Origin: BRH-c25 sp964574195 | GTDB taxonomy: Bacteria > Bacillota > Clostridia > Lutisporales > Lutisporaceae | NCBI GenBank assembly: GCA_964574195.1 | Contig: CAZNMO010000052.1 | Coordinates: 1-24,025, forward strand | Length of the DNA stretch: 24,025 nt | Reading direction: 5' to 3' | Shown here: in pieces, positions 1 to 7,157 of the stretch | How positions within the stretch are numbered: the stretch's first letter is position 1 | Layout of the letters: each line of letters starts with the position of its first letter | Position numbers and translations under genes: made by a program | Notes under the pieces: generated by a model | Told to the model about the DNA's origin: nothing | Databases searched by the model: none | What the model saw: only the letters and a program-made list of their open reading frames with translations

Positions 1-1219
1 GCCCGAGTCTATTCTCAAACGCATTTATTTCATTGGCTCCAAATTTCGCATCTATCCACTGCTTGTCCACATGCCAAATAAGAAGTCCTGCACCTGGCAA
101 AGCTTCATCAAATCCAAGTTTCTTTCTGTATTCTGCCAGATAGTATTCATTTCCTGCCACATAACCATCTTTCCAGAACTTAAAAATATTACTCAATCCA
201 CCAGTATTGTATAAGCTTTTTTGATATACATTTTTTGATATAACCTCTGGCGTTACCCACCCCATATATATACGGCTCCATGCGGATAAATTTGCAGGGC
301 ATGAACCCGGTTGTTCCCCTTCCAGGTAGTTCCATGAACCCGAACCCATTAGATCCCAATCGCCAACACCCTCGGTAATACCATTTTCTTGATTGTCTGT
401 ATCATATAAATCAGGCAACCCTATATCGTGTCCAAATTCATGAGCAAAGGTCCCCAATTGACCAGTTTCAGGAACCATGGCATAGTTGCTCACAGTAATC
501 CCGTCAACTTCTTCCCCATCGGTTATCTCATATCTATGAGACCAAATAAGATCACTATCATCTACCTCTTCCTGACCCTGTCCTGCGTGTATTATAAATA
601 GATGATCCAGCATATTGTCTCCATCTTTATCAAATGGTGTGAAATCAAATCCTTTGTCGTTTAGAAGCTTAACGGATTCTCTTGCCAATTCGCTTATATT
701 CCCATTGAAATCATCAATATCGGCACCATCTTTGCCATAATAAGACATTGTCTTATCACTGTATACAGCTTCTACAACAGTAGTTTCTATTGAAATGCCT
801 CCGCTTGGTGAATATTGTGAGTTCCATTCATAATATTCTCTCATATAATCCAGTATTCCTTCGAAATGCTCTTTATCATTCTCTTCATCAAACTGGACAT
901 CTGCAAAATAAACAGGTATTACAAGCACGCTCTCAACATCCCCTGCAGAGGGTATTTTCTCAAACGCTGAGATCTTTTCAGCTTTAGGTGCAAGTGACTT
1001 CTTTTGCAATTGTAATTCTTCCAACTTACCTGAACCTTTTTCATATAGTTCGGGATACGTTTCTGGATTAGGAGGCATATATTCCATTCCCTTTTCGTAG
1101 ATACCGAGCATACTGCCGTTGCCGTAAGTTTTGATGCCGCAATCTGCTAATCCTGTTGTAGAACAGCAAAATACCAGGATCATGATATAAACCAGCACCC
1201 TCTTTAGTCTCACACTCAT
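1..1219 (-). CDS. Secreted M6-family (immune inhibitor A-like) metalloprotease, C-terminus cut by window edge
   Basis: The frame is open from an ATG at 1219 to base 1 (406 codons), so the C-terminal part lies outside the window. Residues 1-25 form a signal peptide: basic MSVRLKRVLVY, then a hydrophobic stretch ending near TTGLA. The zinc-binding site HEFGH starts at residue 260 and continues as HEFGHDIGLPDLYD, the M6 peptidase signature, followed by the DWDLMGSGSWN segment also typical of the family. Just upstream is a block rich in Asp and Gly (FDKDGDNMLDHLFIIHAG) also seen in M6 enzymes. The start is supported by a GGAGGG ribosome binding site at about 1226-1232. The enzyme is expected to act outside the cell, degrading proteins. 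It is separated from the housekeeping genes by about 700 bp of non-coding DNA and looks like an independent transcription unit. Confidence 0.9.
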   Translation of the reverse strand, partial: MSVRLKRVLVYIMILVFCCSTTGLADCGIKTYGNGSMLGIYEKGMEYMPPNPETYPELYEKGSGKLEELQLQKKSLAPKAEKISAFEKIPSAGDVESVLVIPVYFADVQFDEENDKEHFEGILDYMREYYEWNSQYSPSGGISIETTVVEAVYSDKTMSYYGKDGADIDDFNGNISELARESVKLLNDKGFDFTPFDKDGDNMLDHLFIIHAGQGQEEVDDSDLIWSHRYEITDGEEVDGITVSNYAMVPETGQLGTFAHEFGHDIGLPDLYDTDNQENGITEGVGDWDLMGSGSWNYLEGEQPGSCPANLSAWSRIYMGWVTPEVISKNVYQKSLYNTGGLSNIFKFWKDGYVAGNEYYLAEYRKKLGFDEALPGAGLLIWHVDKQWIDAKFGANEINAFENRLG

Positions 1220-1493
1220 TCTAACCCTCCATTCATATTCATTGACATTCCTGGTTTTACCACATTATCTTCAGTGTCAAAACACAGTTATTATACTGTA
1301 CTATTTTACAGAATTGGGTAACAATTATATGATTTGTAATTTTATACATATAAACAGTTTTATACTATATATTTTTATGTACAAAACCTTATTTGCCGGC
1401 ATATAGTCGGCTAGGTAGGAAATCTAAATAGCTTTCCCAACGCCCCAAGCCATCACAAACACATACATTTCTATAGTCGATAGTGAAATGATT

Positions 1494-1529
1494 AATGACG
1501 TCAATCGTTCAATTATGATTGACGTCATT
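1494..1529. repeat. Perfect 13 bp inverted repeat, 10 nt loop
   Basis: The arms AATGACGTCAATC and GATTGACGTCATT are perfect complements around a 10 nt loop, and each contains the palindrome TGACGTCA. A short T run (TTTTT) follows on the plus strand, so as RNA it would be a plus-strand terminator, but no plus-strand gene precedes it. It could instead be a protein-binding site or the end of a lost element. Confidence 0.6.
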
Positions 1530-1606
1530 TTTATGCCACCTAGCTCATCAAATGTTGCCTGAATTACAACGGTTTCATGCCATATGTCGGGTACCAACCT
1601 ATTAAC

Positions 1607-1783
1607 TTATTTGCTATTCAACAACCTCCAAATTGATAACCCAGACTGACTAATAATAGCGTTGATTTCTCTTAATGTATATCCATCTTCCTGTGCTTTC
1701 ATTGCATACTTTAACTTGTATTCTCTATACTTGCTTTCCCTCCTGCCATTTCCTCTCCTGCATACCTGCCCATATGCAATCAC
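1607..1783 (-). pseudogene. Possible remnant of a DNA-binding (HTH) protein, 58 codons
   Basis: A 58-codon frame from a GTG at 1783 to TAA at 1607. Its middle and C-terminal part reads KYAMKAQEDGYTLREINAII followed by SQSGLSIWRLL, which resembles the helix-turn-helix found at the end of recombinases and in small regulators (xxGYTLREIxxxxxxSxxxIWRLL). No ribosome binding site precedes the GTG and an in-frame stop lies just upstream, so it is either a decayed C-terminal fragment or a chance frame. Function unknown. Confidence 0.2.
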
Positions 1784-1837
1784 ATTCTGGCATTTTCATA
1801 TATCAGCTACTTTCCTTATTTTACCATGCCCCTTATT

Positions 1838-1875
1838 CTAATAAAAGAAGAAACCTAAGCTTTGACTTAGGCTTC
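1838..1875 (-). terminator. Rho-independent terminator after the DUF2007-like gene
   Basis: Read on the minus strand, GAAGCCTAAG pairs with CTTAGGTTTC (one G-U pair) around a 6 nt loop and is followed by TTCTTTTATT. It sits 43 bp past the stop of the last gene of the cluster (1919) and probably ends the rnhB-to-DUF2007 transcript. Confidence 0.7.
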
Positions 1876-1918
1876 AAAAAATATCTCGGATTAGTTAACA
1901 AGTTAACAGACTGGTACC

Positions 1919-2281
1919 TTACCCCAACAGCTTCCAGATCAAAGCCGCAAGCACCGGCAAAAACAGATAAAAAAGTATCACCCATACAATGCTCCTGCGC
2001 TTGGTCTCATACTTCTCCGCATCCCTGGCAACCTCTTCGGTGCCTACTTCCTCCGGCATATCCATCGCTTCCGACTCCAGCAGACCTTTTGCCAGCTCCA
2101 AGGCATTGTCTGGGACATATAGATCTACGCCGTACTTTGACATGCCCATGTAGACCTCCATGTAGTTTCCGGCTTCCTTGTATTTCCTCTGCACAGGTAT
2201 GTTTTCGGTTCCCAGTACCGACTCCACCAGGACGGCTTCCTGATCGTCAGCCACATTTTTTACAAAAGACCAGCCTTCCAT
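1919..2281 (-). CDS. DUF2007-like small protein with C-terminal membrane anchor
   Basis: A 120-residue protein. The N-terminal part (WSFVKNVADDQEAVLVESVL, then IPVQRKY) matches the DUF2007 pattern of an amino-acid-binding-like alpha/beta unit that begins with a hydrophobic strand and a helix covering 'EAxLVExxL...IPV'. A basic KRR precedes one membrane segment at about residues 97-117 (VWVILFYLFLPVLAALIW), so the small domain probably faces the cytoplasm from a C-terminal tail anchor. I chose the ATG at 2281 because AAAGGA lies 7-8 nt upstream; a GTG at 2308 would add nine residues but has its Shine-Dalgarno too close. It follows the methyltransferase gene by about 40 bp and is the last gene before a terminator. 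The biochemical role of the family is unknown; a signalling or regulatory role is only a family-level guess. Confidence 0.65.
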   Translation of the reverse strand: MEGWSFVKNVADDQEAVLVESVLGTENIPVQRKYKEAGNYMEVYMGMSKYGVDLYVPDNALELAKGLLESEAMDMPEEVGTEEVARDAEKYETKRRSIVWVILFYLFLPVLAALIWKLLG

Positions 2282-2320
2282 ACTGTTATCCTTTGACAAT
2301 ACAAACACCTCACTCTGAAT

Positions 2321-2896
2321 TTATTCTGATATCCAGTCATTCTTTTCTATACATACCGCTATAGGTGGGCAGTTTATCTGGTTCACGAAGTCACTGACCA
2401 GTACGGTGAATTTTCTGCAGTCAATTGTCCTTATGTACTCAAGGACAGCATCCTTTTCGTCAAAGCCGCTGTCTCCTCCGTAGTATATGACCAGCATGAT
2501 GATCCCACCGGGCAGCAGCAGCTCCATTGATTTTTTCAGAGCTTCAATGGTTGACTCCGCTCTTGTGCCTATACTGTGATCGCCCTTGGGCAGGTAGCCC
2601 AGGTTGAACATTACTGCCCTGATGCCCTGTGGCACATAGCGATCCATGTTCTGGTGACCGTCCAATATCAGTCTGACATTTGCACCTGTTCCTTTCATGT
2701 CCAGCTTTTTGCGGGTGCTTGCAATGGCAGCCTCCTGGATATCAAAGGAATAGACATTACCGGTGTCTCCTACAAGTCCTGCCAGCAGCAGAGTATCATT
2801 GCCATTGCCCATGGTCGCATCCACCACAGTATCTCCGGGCAATACCACCCGCTTGATTATTTCATGTGAAATTGCCAGTGAATTGCTTAGTAGCAT
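2321..2896 (-). CDS. mnmM: MnmM/YtqB-family SAM-dependent tRNA methyltransferase
   Basis: A 191-residue class I methyltransferase. SAM-binding motif I is DATMGNGND at about residues 26-34, motif II is FDIQ at about 51-54, and the family signature NLGYLPKGDHS is at about 98-108. This combination is that of the YtqB (rRNA methylase-like) family, whose B. subtilis member MnmM methylates nm5(s2)U to mnm5(s2)U in the tRNA wobble position. It is a cytoplasmic soluble enzyme. The start at 2896 has GGAAGGAAGAG just upstream and gives the short N-terminus usual for the family; an ATG at 2950 would add 18 unrelated-looking residues overlapping yraN. It follows yraN by 19 bp and is probably cotranscribed. 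The family is firm; the exact substrate is inferred from the B. subtilis relative. Confidence 0.85.
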   Translation of the reverse strand: MLLSNSLAISHEIIKRVVLPGDTVVDATMGNGNDTLLLAGLVGDTGNVYSFDIQEAAIASTRKKLDMKGTGANVRLILDGHQNMDRYVPQGIRAVMFNLGYLPKGDHSIGTRAESTIEALKKSMELLLPGGIIMLVIYYGGDSGFDEKDAVLEYIRTIDCRKFTVLVSDFVNQINCPPIAVCIEKNDWISE

Positions 2897-2915
2897 TTTC
2901 CAACTCTTCCTTCCA

Positions 2916-3296
2916 TCAGTAGCCGTACCTTCCCGAGTACTGGAAAGCATCCTTTATCAGGTTTATTCGGCTGTCGTTTTCTTCATCTGCTATTATTTCC
3001 ATAACATCAAATCTGCACATATTATCCAGCAGTTTATCCTTCTGCATATAATACAACGCTGTCTTCACCAGCTTACGCTGCTTGGATACACTGACAGCCT
3101 CCGAGGGCTGCCCGAACCTGTTGCTGCTTCTGGTCTTGACCTCGATAAAAACCACTGTATCCCCCTGCATGGCTATTATATCGATCTCGCCCGCCCTGCA
3201 GCTGAAATTCCTGTCCAGAACTCTATAGCCGTTTTCTGCGAGCCAATCCGCAGCAAGGTTCTCCCCAAAGGCTCCAAAGGTCTTGTTATTTCCCAT
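2916..3296 (-). CDS. yraN: YraN family (UPF0102) endonuclease-like protein
   Basis: A 126-residue protein with the YraN layout: an N-terminal GxxGE helix (FGAFGENLAADWLAENGY), then GEIDIIA at about residues 36-42 and FIEVKTR at about 50-56. D39, E52 and K54 form the D-ExK catalytic core of restriction-endonuclease-like folds. Nuclease activity has been little tested in this family, so it is usually listed as a putative endonuclease or Holliday-junction-resolvase-like protein. The ATG at 3296 was chosen with GGGTGAG upstream; a GTG at 3305 would add three residues. The gene overlaps the end of ylqH by 11 bp, which indicates translational coupling. Clusters of rnhB, ylqG/ylqH-like genes and yraN are common in Firmicutes. 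Confidence 0.9.
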   Translation of the reverse strand: MGNNKTFGAFGENLAADWLAENGYRVLDRNFSCRAGEIDIIAMQGDTVVFIEVKTRSSNRFGQPSEAVSVSKQRKLVKTALYYMQKDKLLDNMCRFDVMEIIADEENDSRINLIKDAFQYSGRYGY

Positions 3297-3564
3297 GCAT
3301 CTCACCCTTTAGCCTGTCTACCTTCGATATAAAAACCAGTATCTCAGCCACTACTCCATACAGCTCCGGAGGGATCTGCTCCCCGATATCCAGCTGCAGA
3401 AGGGTATCGACCAGGCCGCTGTTTTCAAAAACAGGGACGTTGTTCTCCTGTGCCGTCTTGATTATTCTTTCTGCTATCTCTCCCCTGCCCAAGGCTGTGA
3501 CCTTTGGTGCTGTCTCTCCTGTTTCATAGGTAAGGGCAGCGGCTTTTTTCAGCTTTTTTTCCAT
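3286..3564 (-). CDS. ylqH: YlqH: stand-alone FlhB/EscU C-terminal domain lacking NPTH
   Basis: A 92-residue protein equal to the cytoplasmic C-terminal domain of the flagellar/type III export switch protein FlhB: AALTYETGETAPKVTALGRG, then GEIAERIIKTAQENNVPVFE and IGEQIPPELYGVVAEILVFI. The frame begins where FlhB has its NPTH autocleavage site, and neither that motif nor any of the FlhB membrane helices are present. It corresponds to B. subtilis YlqH, found at the same place beside ylqG. The start is 1 bp after the ylqG stop, so the two are translationally coupled. Its function outside the flagellar export gate is unknown. No flagellar genes occur in this window. Confidence 0.85.
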   Translation of the reverse strand: MEKKLKKAAALTYETGETAPKVTALGRGEIAERIIKTAQENNVPVFENSGLVDTLLQLDIGEQIPPELYGVVAEILVFISKVDRLKGEMHGK

Positions 3565-3565
3565 A

Positions 3566-5275
3566 TCATATCCTCATATCAAAGTTGATTTTATCCGAAG
3601 TGCTTTCGTTTATTGCAGCCTCAAGGGACAGCAGGCTGAAGGGCTGCCCGGTGTTCACCACTCTCACGGGGTTCAGGCTGTAGCCCTTTTCCTTCAATGC
3701 TTCCTTCAGCATATTGGAGTTTTTCTCCAACACTGTACCTATTTCCTTGTTTTCGACCCTGAAGGTCACATTTACGGTTCTACCCTTTACCTTTATCATG
3801 CTTTCCAGATGCCCAAGGCTCTTCAGATCAAGAGCAACCACCACTGTTGCATCCTCGGGGTTTATCTGCCTGCTGCGCTTACCTTCCTTGAAAACATACA
3901 GCTTGGCTGTGGAAGTGTCTCCGTTTATAAGCAGCGGGAGCTGCATATAATTGGCGTGCTGGTTTATATTCTTTATAAAGTCCAGACTGTCACGGAGATT
4001 GGACAATGCATCCCGGATTTCCGGGTCCTTGCCGCCTTTTTCGTTCAGATACCCTTCCAGCTTTTCACCAAGCTGGGCTATATCCTTAAGCTTTTCTGAT
4101 GCTTCCTTGCTGTCCTCAAGCTGTCCCGGCTCCATGAATACCTTTTTTATGGCTTCCTTGATCTCCTTCAGCTCCGGGGAATTTTCTCCTTCAATTTTTT
4201 TCTGCAGCAGGTCAAGAAAGCTTGATACACCATCTTTATTCTCAATATTTTTAATAAGCATGCCAAGGTTGGCAGGTGTAATGCTCATTTCCTTTGAGAC
4301 CAGATATGTCAATGCTTCCATATCGGTATTCCTTATGGAAGACAGGATGTTCTCCACCTGTCCGGCTAACCTCCCGACTTCTACACCCGGCTCGACTCCT
4401 AGCTTTGCCAGTGCCTTCAGCAGTTCTGAGCCCTCTGCTGCATCCGGCTCAGCCGCTGCTGCATTAACTCCTGTACGCACAGCTTCCTTATTCGCTGTTT
4501 GCTCCGGCTTTGCTTCGATTACTTCAGCTTTTACTGCAGTTTTATGCAGTTCGTTTGAAACAGTCTCCTGCATATCAACATCATCATTTATAATCACCGG
4601 CCTACTTGCAGCTATAAGAGTATCTACGGCTGCCTTGACTGTTGATCCCTGAAGGCTTTCCTCAGCCTGTACCTCGGCAGGCAATATACTATTTCCATTG
4701 ATAGTATTTAGCTGTGGCTTTACAGCAGCAGCATCCGGCAGTTCACTTGTCCAGTTGAGCACCAGCTTGTTCAATACATCCACGGGTGTATTCTTTATAT
4801 TCAAGCCCGATAACATCAACGCCGCTTTTTCCTCACCACTCACATTAAGGTTATCTATACTTTTCTGAAGTCCGGTCAATTTTATGACCGATTCCTTATC
4901 CAGTGGAAGGTTATATTTTACAAGAAGCTTTGCAGCCTCAAGGTTTTTCCCATCTATAGGCAGCCCAAACTGTTTCAGCAGACCAGCAACCTTAGATTCC
5001 ATATCCTCTGTCCGGGCTTCAGTCTTGAACTCTGCATACAGCTTGCCGTCAACCGAGATATTGTTCACCAACAGCTCAACCAGCGCCCCTTTTGGCACAG
5101 TTGTGCCCTCGGGGAGCACGGCAGTAAACACCTGTCCGCCGGAAGCCCTGATGGATATATTGTTGCCCAATACTTCAAGCACCCTACCTTTGAGGGTATC
5201 CCCTATATCCATATTCTTGAGAAGCTCCATGGCTTCTGTCTTGATATTCAAGAATTTCGCTGAATCAATCCTCAT
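3566..5275 (-). CDS. ylqG: YlqG-like protein with C-terminal flagellar hook-length-control domain
   Basis: A 569-residue cytoplasmic protein without signal peptide or membrane segments. The N-terminal ~90 residues look like a small beta-rich unit (DTLKGRVLEVLGNNISIRA...). The middle, about residues 90-430, is variable and rich in Lys, Glu and Ala. The C-terminal ~100 residues (from about 442) fit the flagellar hook-length control domain: LPLLINGDTSTAKLYVF, then TVVVALDLKSLGHLESMIKV, then VNVTFRVENKEIGTVL and LKEALKEKGYSLNPVRVV. The start has AGGAG 8-10 nt upstream. Position between rnhB and ylqH matches B. subtilis ylqG. The pairing with an FlhB-like domain mirrors the FliK-FlhB partnership in flagella, so the two proteins may interact, but no function is established. 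Confidence 0.75.
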   Translation of the reverse strand: MRIDSAKFLNIKTEAMELLKNMDIGDTLKGRVLEVLGNNISIRASGGQVFTAVLPEGTTVPKGALVELLVNNISVDGKLYAEFKTEARTEDMESKVAGLLKQFGLPIDGKNLEAAKLLVKYNLPLDKESVIKLTGLQKSIDNLNVSGEEKAALMLSGLNIKNTPVDVLNKLVLNWTSELPDAAAVKPQLNTINGNSILPAEVQAEESLQGSTVKAAVDTLIAASRPVIINDDVDMQETVSNELHKTAVKAEVIEAKPEQTANKEAVRTGVNAAAAEPDAAEGSELLKALAKLGVEPGVEVGRLAGQVENILSSIRNTDMEALTYLVSKEMSITPANLGMLIKNIENKDGVSSFLDLLQKKIEGENSPELKEIKEAIKKVFMEPGQLEDSKEASEKLKDIAQLGEKLEGYLNEKGGKDPEIRDALSNLRDSLDFIKNINQHANYMQLPLLINGDTSTAKLYVFKEGKRSRQINPEDATVVVALDLKSLGHLESMIKVKGRTVNVTFRVENKEIGTVLEKNSNMLKEALKEKGYSLNPVRVVNTGQPFSLLSLEAAINESTSDKINFDMRI

Positions 5276-5281
5276 ATGGTA

Positions 5282-5926
5282 TCACTCCTGAAAATTCCTT
5301 GTAAAGGTTCTTCTATGTACCGGAAGCAACCCGTATTTCCTAATGCATTCAATATGCTCGCTTGTTCCATAGCCCTTGTGCTTGCTGAAATTATATTGTG
5401 GATACAGCTCATCATAGGCTGATACCATCCTGTCCCTTTCCACCTTGGCGATTATCGAAGCTGCGGCTATGGACAGACTCAGGCTGTCGCCCTTTATTAT
5501 TCCCTTCTGTGGTATATCCACATCCTTTAGTGTCAATGCATCCAGAAGTATATAGTCAGGCTTGTGGGACAATCCCTCCAGAGCATGCTTCATTGCCAGA
5601 CAGGTGGCATTAAGGATATTTATCTCATCTATTGTCTTCTCATCTACGATCCCTATGCTCCAGCACAGGGCTTTGGATTTTATCTCCTCATAAAGGCATT
5701 CCCTTTTCTGTTCCGAAAGCTTCTTTGAATCGTTTACTCCGGGGATAAGCACTCCCTCACCCAGTATTACTGCAGCTGTGACGACCGGCCCTGCCAGTGG
5801 CCCTCTACCCACTTCATCCACCCCTGCGATCAGCCTGTAACCCTGTTCATAGCCTTTGCGCTCATACTCGGTCATCATATGGAGCCTTTCCTTTTCCTTC
5901 TCATCAAATTTTATCTTTACTGCCAT
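5282..5926 (-). CDS. rnhB: Ribonuclease HII
   Basis: A 214-residue enzyme that hydrolyses the RNA strand of RNA:DNA hybrids and nicks at single ribonucleotides in DNA. The signature GVDEVGRGPLAGPVV starts at about residue 35, giving catalytic D37 and E38; D129 (YILLDAL) is the third acidic residue and D147 (KGDSLSLSIAAASIIAKVERD) lies in the second conserved block. Length is normal for RNase HII with a short N-terminal extension of about 30 residues. AGGTGGAG precedes the ATG. The gene is separated from rbgA by two hairpins (5983-6052) and is followed after 6 bp by ylqG, so it probably begins the rnhB-ylqG-ylqH-yraN-mnmM unit. Confidence 0.95.
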   Translation of the reverse strand: MAVKIKFDEKEKERLHMMTEYERKGYEQGYRLIAGVDEVGRGPLAGPVVTAAVILGEGVLIPGVNDSKKLSEQKRECLYEEIKSKALCWSIGIVDEKTIDEINILNATCLAMKHALEGLSHKPDYILLDALTLKDVDIPQKGIIKGDSLSLSIAAASIIAKVERDRMVSAYDELYPQYNFSKHKGYGTSEHIECIRKYGLLPVHRRTFTRNFQE

Positions 5927-5982
5927 TACTCCACCTCATTCTCATTCATGTGTGCCTATATAGCTTATCGGAATTTTTCCGT

Positions 5983-6014
5983 AAAAAAACAAGCATGTAA
6001 AAAACTACATGCTT
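5983..6014 (-). terminator. Strong rho-independent terminator between rbgA and rnhB
   Basis: On the minus strand AAGCATGTA pairs with TACATGCTT (9 bp, 6 nt loop) followed by GTTTTTTT. Together with the hairpin at 6034-6052 it would end the rbgA transcript. TATAAT at 6015-6020 with TTGGGC 17 bp upstream (6038-6043) is a possible start for rnhB, but its transcript would begin inside this hairpin. Confidence 0.8.
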
Positions 6015-6033
6015 ATTATATCATAAAAATAAC

Positions 6034-6052
6034 GGACGCCCAATGGGCGCCC
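6034..6052 (-). repeat. GC-rich hairpin at the rbgA stop codon, possible dispersed repeat
   Basis: GGGCGCCC, ATT, GGGCGTCC on the minus strand forms an 8 bp stem (one G-U pair) and begins immediately after the rbgA stop. The flanking context GTAGGGGCG...GCGTCCGTT resembles short GC-rich palindromic intergenic repeats that occur in many copies in some Firmicutes genomes. Copy number cannot be judged from one window. A weak T run (GTTATTTTT) follows, so it may also help termination. Confidence 0.5.
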
Positions 6053-6922
6053 CTACACATTAATGGGGAAATCCTCAGGGGTCTCCAGGGTTATGTTGCC
6101 TATCTTGCCTCCGCGGAATTCATCCAGCAGCATTACCGCAGCCCGCTGTGTATCCACTGCGCCTCCGGCTATTATGCAGCCCCTTTTCCGGCCTATTGCT
6201 TCCAAAAGCTCTTCGGGTGTCATAGCTGCCGGTATTTCCTCCAGCTTGTATCTCTGCTTCAGCTTATCGGGAAATCTCGTCATAAGCACCTCCAGCAGCT
6301 TCTGTGCCAGTTCGTTCACATCCAGTATCTCATCCTTGATGGCTCCTGTAAACGCCAGGCACATGCCTACCCGTTCATCCTCAAACTTTGGCCAAAGTAT
6401 TCCGGGCGTATCCAGAAGCTCCAGCTCCCGGCTCACCTTTATCCACTGCTTGGATTTGGTCACACCGGGACGGTCCCCTGTCTGTGCCACGCTTTTTCCC
6501 GCCAGTTTGTTTATGAAGGTGGATTTGCCCACGTTCGGTATCCCTATTATGAGGGCTCTTGTGGTCTTCACCAGCAAGCCCTTGCTTTTGAGCTTATCCA
6601 GTTTCTCCTTCATCAGCTGGTTCGAAGCTGCCAATACGTCCTTCAGGCCGACTCCCGCGACTGAATTGGCAAGTATCACCTTTGTATTTCCGCGGTTGAA
6701 GTATGCCATCCATTTCTTGTTTGCAGCCGGGTCTGCCAGGTCGCTTTTGTTCAGTACAATTATCCGCTTCTTGCCGCCTACTATATCGTCTACTTCAGGA
6801 TTCCTGCTGCTCAAAGGTATTCTTGCATCCAGAAGCTCTATTACGATATCAACAAGCTTAAGGTCTTCTGCAATCTTACGTTTGGCTTTGACCATATGCC
6901 CCGGATACCATTGTATGTTCAT
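6053..6922 (-). CDS. rbgA: Ribosome biogenesis GTPase RbgA (YlqF)
   Basis: A 289-residue circularly permuted GTPase needed for late assembly of the 50S subunit. The motif order shows the permutation: G4 NKSD at residues 58-61 comes before G1 GIPNVGKST at 127-135, G2 (GVT) near 153-155 and G3 DTPG at 171-174. The N-terminal MNIQWYPGHMVKAKR is the standard start of the family, and the C-terminal domain (from about 210) is the RNA-binding ANTAR-like region. AAGGAG lies just upstream of the ATG. It follows rplS, as in B. subtilis, but here a terminator and a 235 bp spacer with inverted heptamer repeats separate them, and a plausible own promoter is at 6956-6984. Confidence 0.96.
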   Translation of the reverse strand: MNIQWYPGHMVKAKRKIAEDLKLVDIVIELLDARIPLSSRNPEVDDIVGGKKRIIVLNKSDLADPAANKKWMAYFNRGNTKVILANSVAGVGLKDVLAASNQLMKEKLDKLKSKGLLVKTTRALIIGIPNVGKSTFINKLAGKSVAQTGDRPGVTKSKQWIKVSRELELLDTPGILWPKFEDERVGMCLAFTGAIKDEILDVNELAQKLLEVLMTRFPDKLKQRYKLEEIPAAMTPEELLEAIGRKRGCIIAGGAVDTQRAAVMLLDEFRGGKIGNITLETPEDFPINV

Positions 6923-6955
6923 ATGTATATCACTCCTTAAACACTGTACTTCTTG

Positions 6956-6984
6956 ATCATATTACTCTGCAAATCTATATACAA
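6956..6984 (-). promoter_or_regulatory. Possible sigma-A promoter of rbgA
   Basis: On the minus strand TTGTAT (6979-6984) and TATGAT (6956-6961) are separated by 17 bp, about 34 bp upstream of the rbgA start. The match to consensus is moderate, but the location after the rplS terminator makes a promoter necessary here or nearby. Confidence 0.45.
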
Positions 6985-7009
6985 CGAGTTTCTATAATCA
7001 AAAGCAAGG

Positions 7010-7098
7010 TTGCGCGTTTCGTGTTTCGCGTTACGCGATCAAGCTTTTCTTCGAAGGCTCTCTCAAATACCCGCAACTCGTAACGCGTAACCCGTAAC
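7010..7098. repeat. Two inverted clusters of four 7-nt TTNCGNG units
   Basis: On the plus strand 7010-7037 reads as four contiguous heptamers TTGCGCG, TTTCGTG, TTTCGCG, TTACGCG. After a 32 nt spacer, 7070-7097 reads as four contiguous heptamers CCCGCAA, CTCGTAA, CGCGTAA, CCCGTAA, which are the same unit (TTACGGG, TTACGCG, TTACGAG, TTGCGGG) on the minus strand. The halves can pair over 28 positions with about 20 matches, so a long cruciform or RNA hairpin is possible. It is much richer in GC than its surroundings and lies in the rplS-rbgA spacer. Function unknown. Confidence 0.85.
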
Positions 7099-7123
7099 AT
7101 GACCTACACGGAGACCCTTAAGT

Positions 7124-7151
7124 AAAAATAAAAAAAGGGCTTAGAAAGCCC
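7124..7151 (-). terminator. Rho-independent terminator of rplS
   Basis: On the minus strand GGGCTT and AAGCCC form a 6 bp stem around a 3 nt loop (TCT), followed by TTTTTTTATTTTT. It lies 7 bp after the rplS stop. The A-rich flank on the other side would let it work weakly in the reverse direction. Confidence 0.88.
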
Positions 7152-7157
7152 CCTTTT

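Larger units (their letters stand above)
1220..1918. other. Intergenic stretch with hairpins and a possible HTH remnant
   Basis: About 700 bp without a convincing gene. The part next to the metalloprotease (1260-1400) is AT-rich and probably carries its promoter; TATAAT is readable on the minus strand at 1290-1295, but I find no well-spaced -35 box. A 13 bp perfect inverted repeat lies at 1494-1529, a terminator for the gene to the right at 1838-1875, and a short reading frame with a helix-turn-helix-like segment at 1607-1783. The rest shows nothing I recognise. Confidence 0.6.

Noticed and set aside
1255..1295. TTGACA-like and TATAAT-like words upstream of the metalloprotease
   Set aside because: Both hexamers can be found on the minus strand but not at a 16-18 bp spacing, so no promoter was annotated.
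1675..2364. Plus-strand open frame of 229 codons crossing the spacer and the DUF2007-like gene
   Set aside because: No domain, composition of a chance frame (Cys, Pro, His, Ser rich), no good ribosome binding site, and it covers a well-formed minus-strand gene with its terminator.
6063..6956. Long plus-strand open frame of 297 codons
   Set aside because: It is antisense to rbgA, whose protein shows all GTPase motifs; the plus-strand product is rich in Ser/Leu/Pro without recognisable motifs, as expected for a shadow frame.
7010..7098. CRISPR-like array
   Set aside because: Units are 7 nt, contiguous without spacers and inverted between halves; no cas genes are present.
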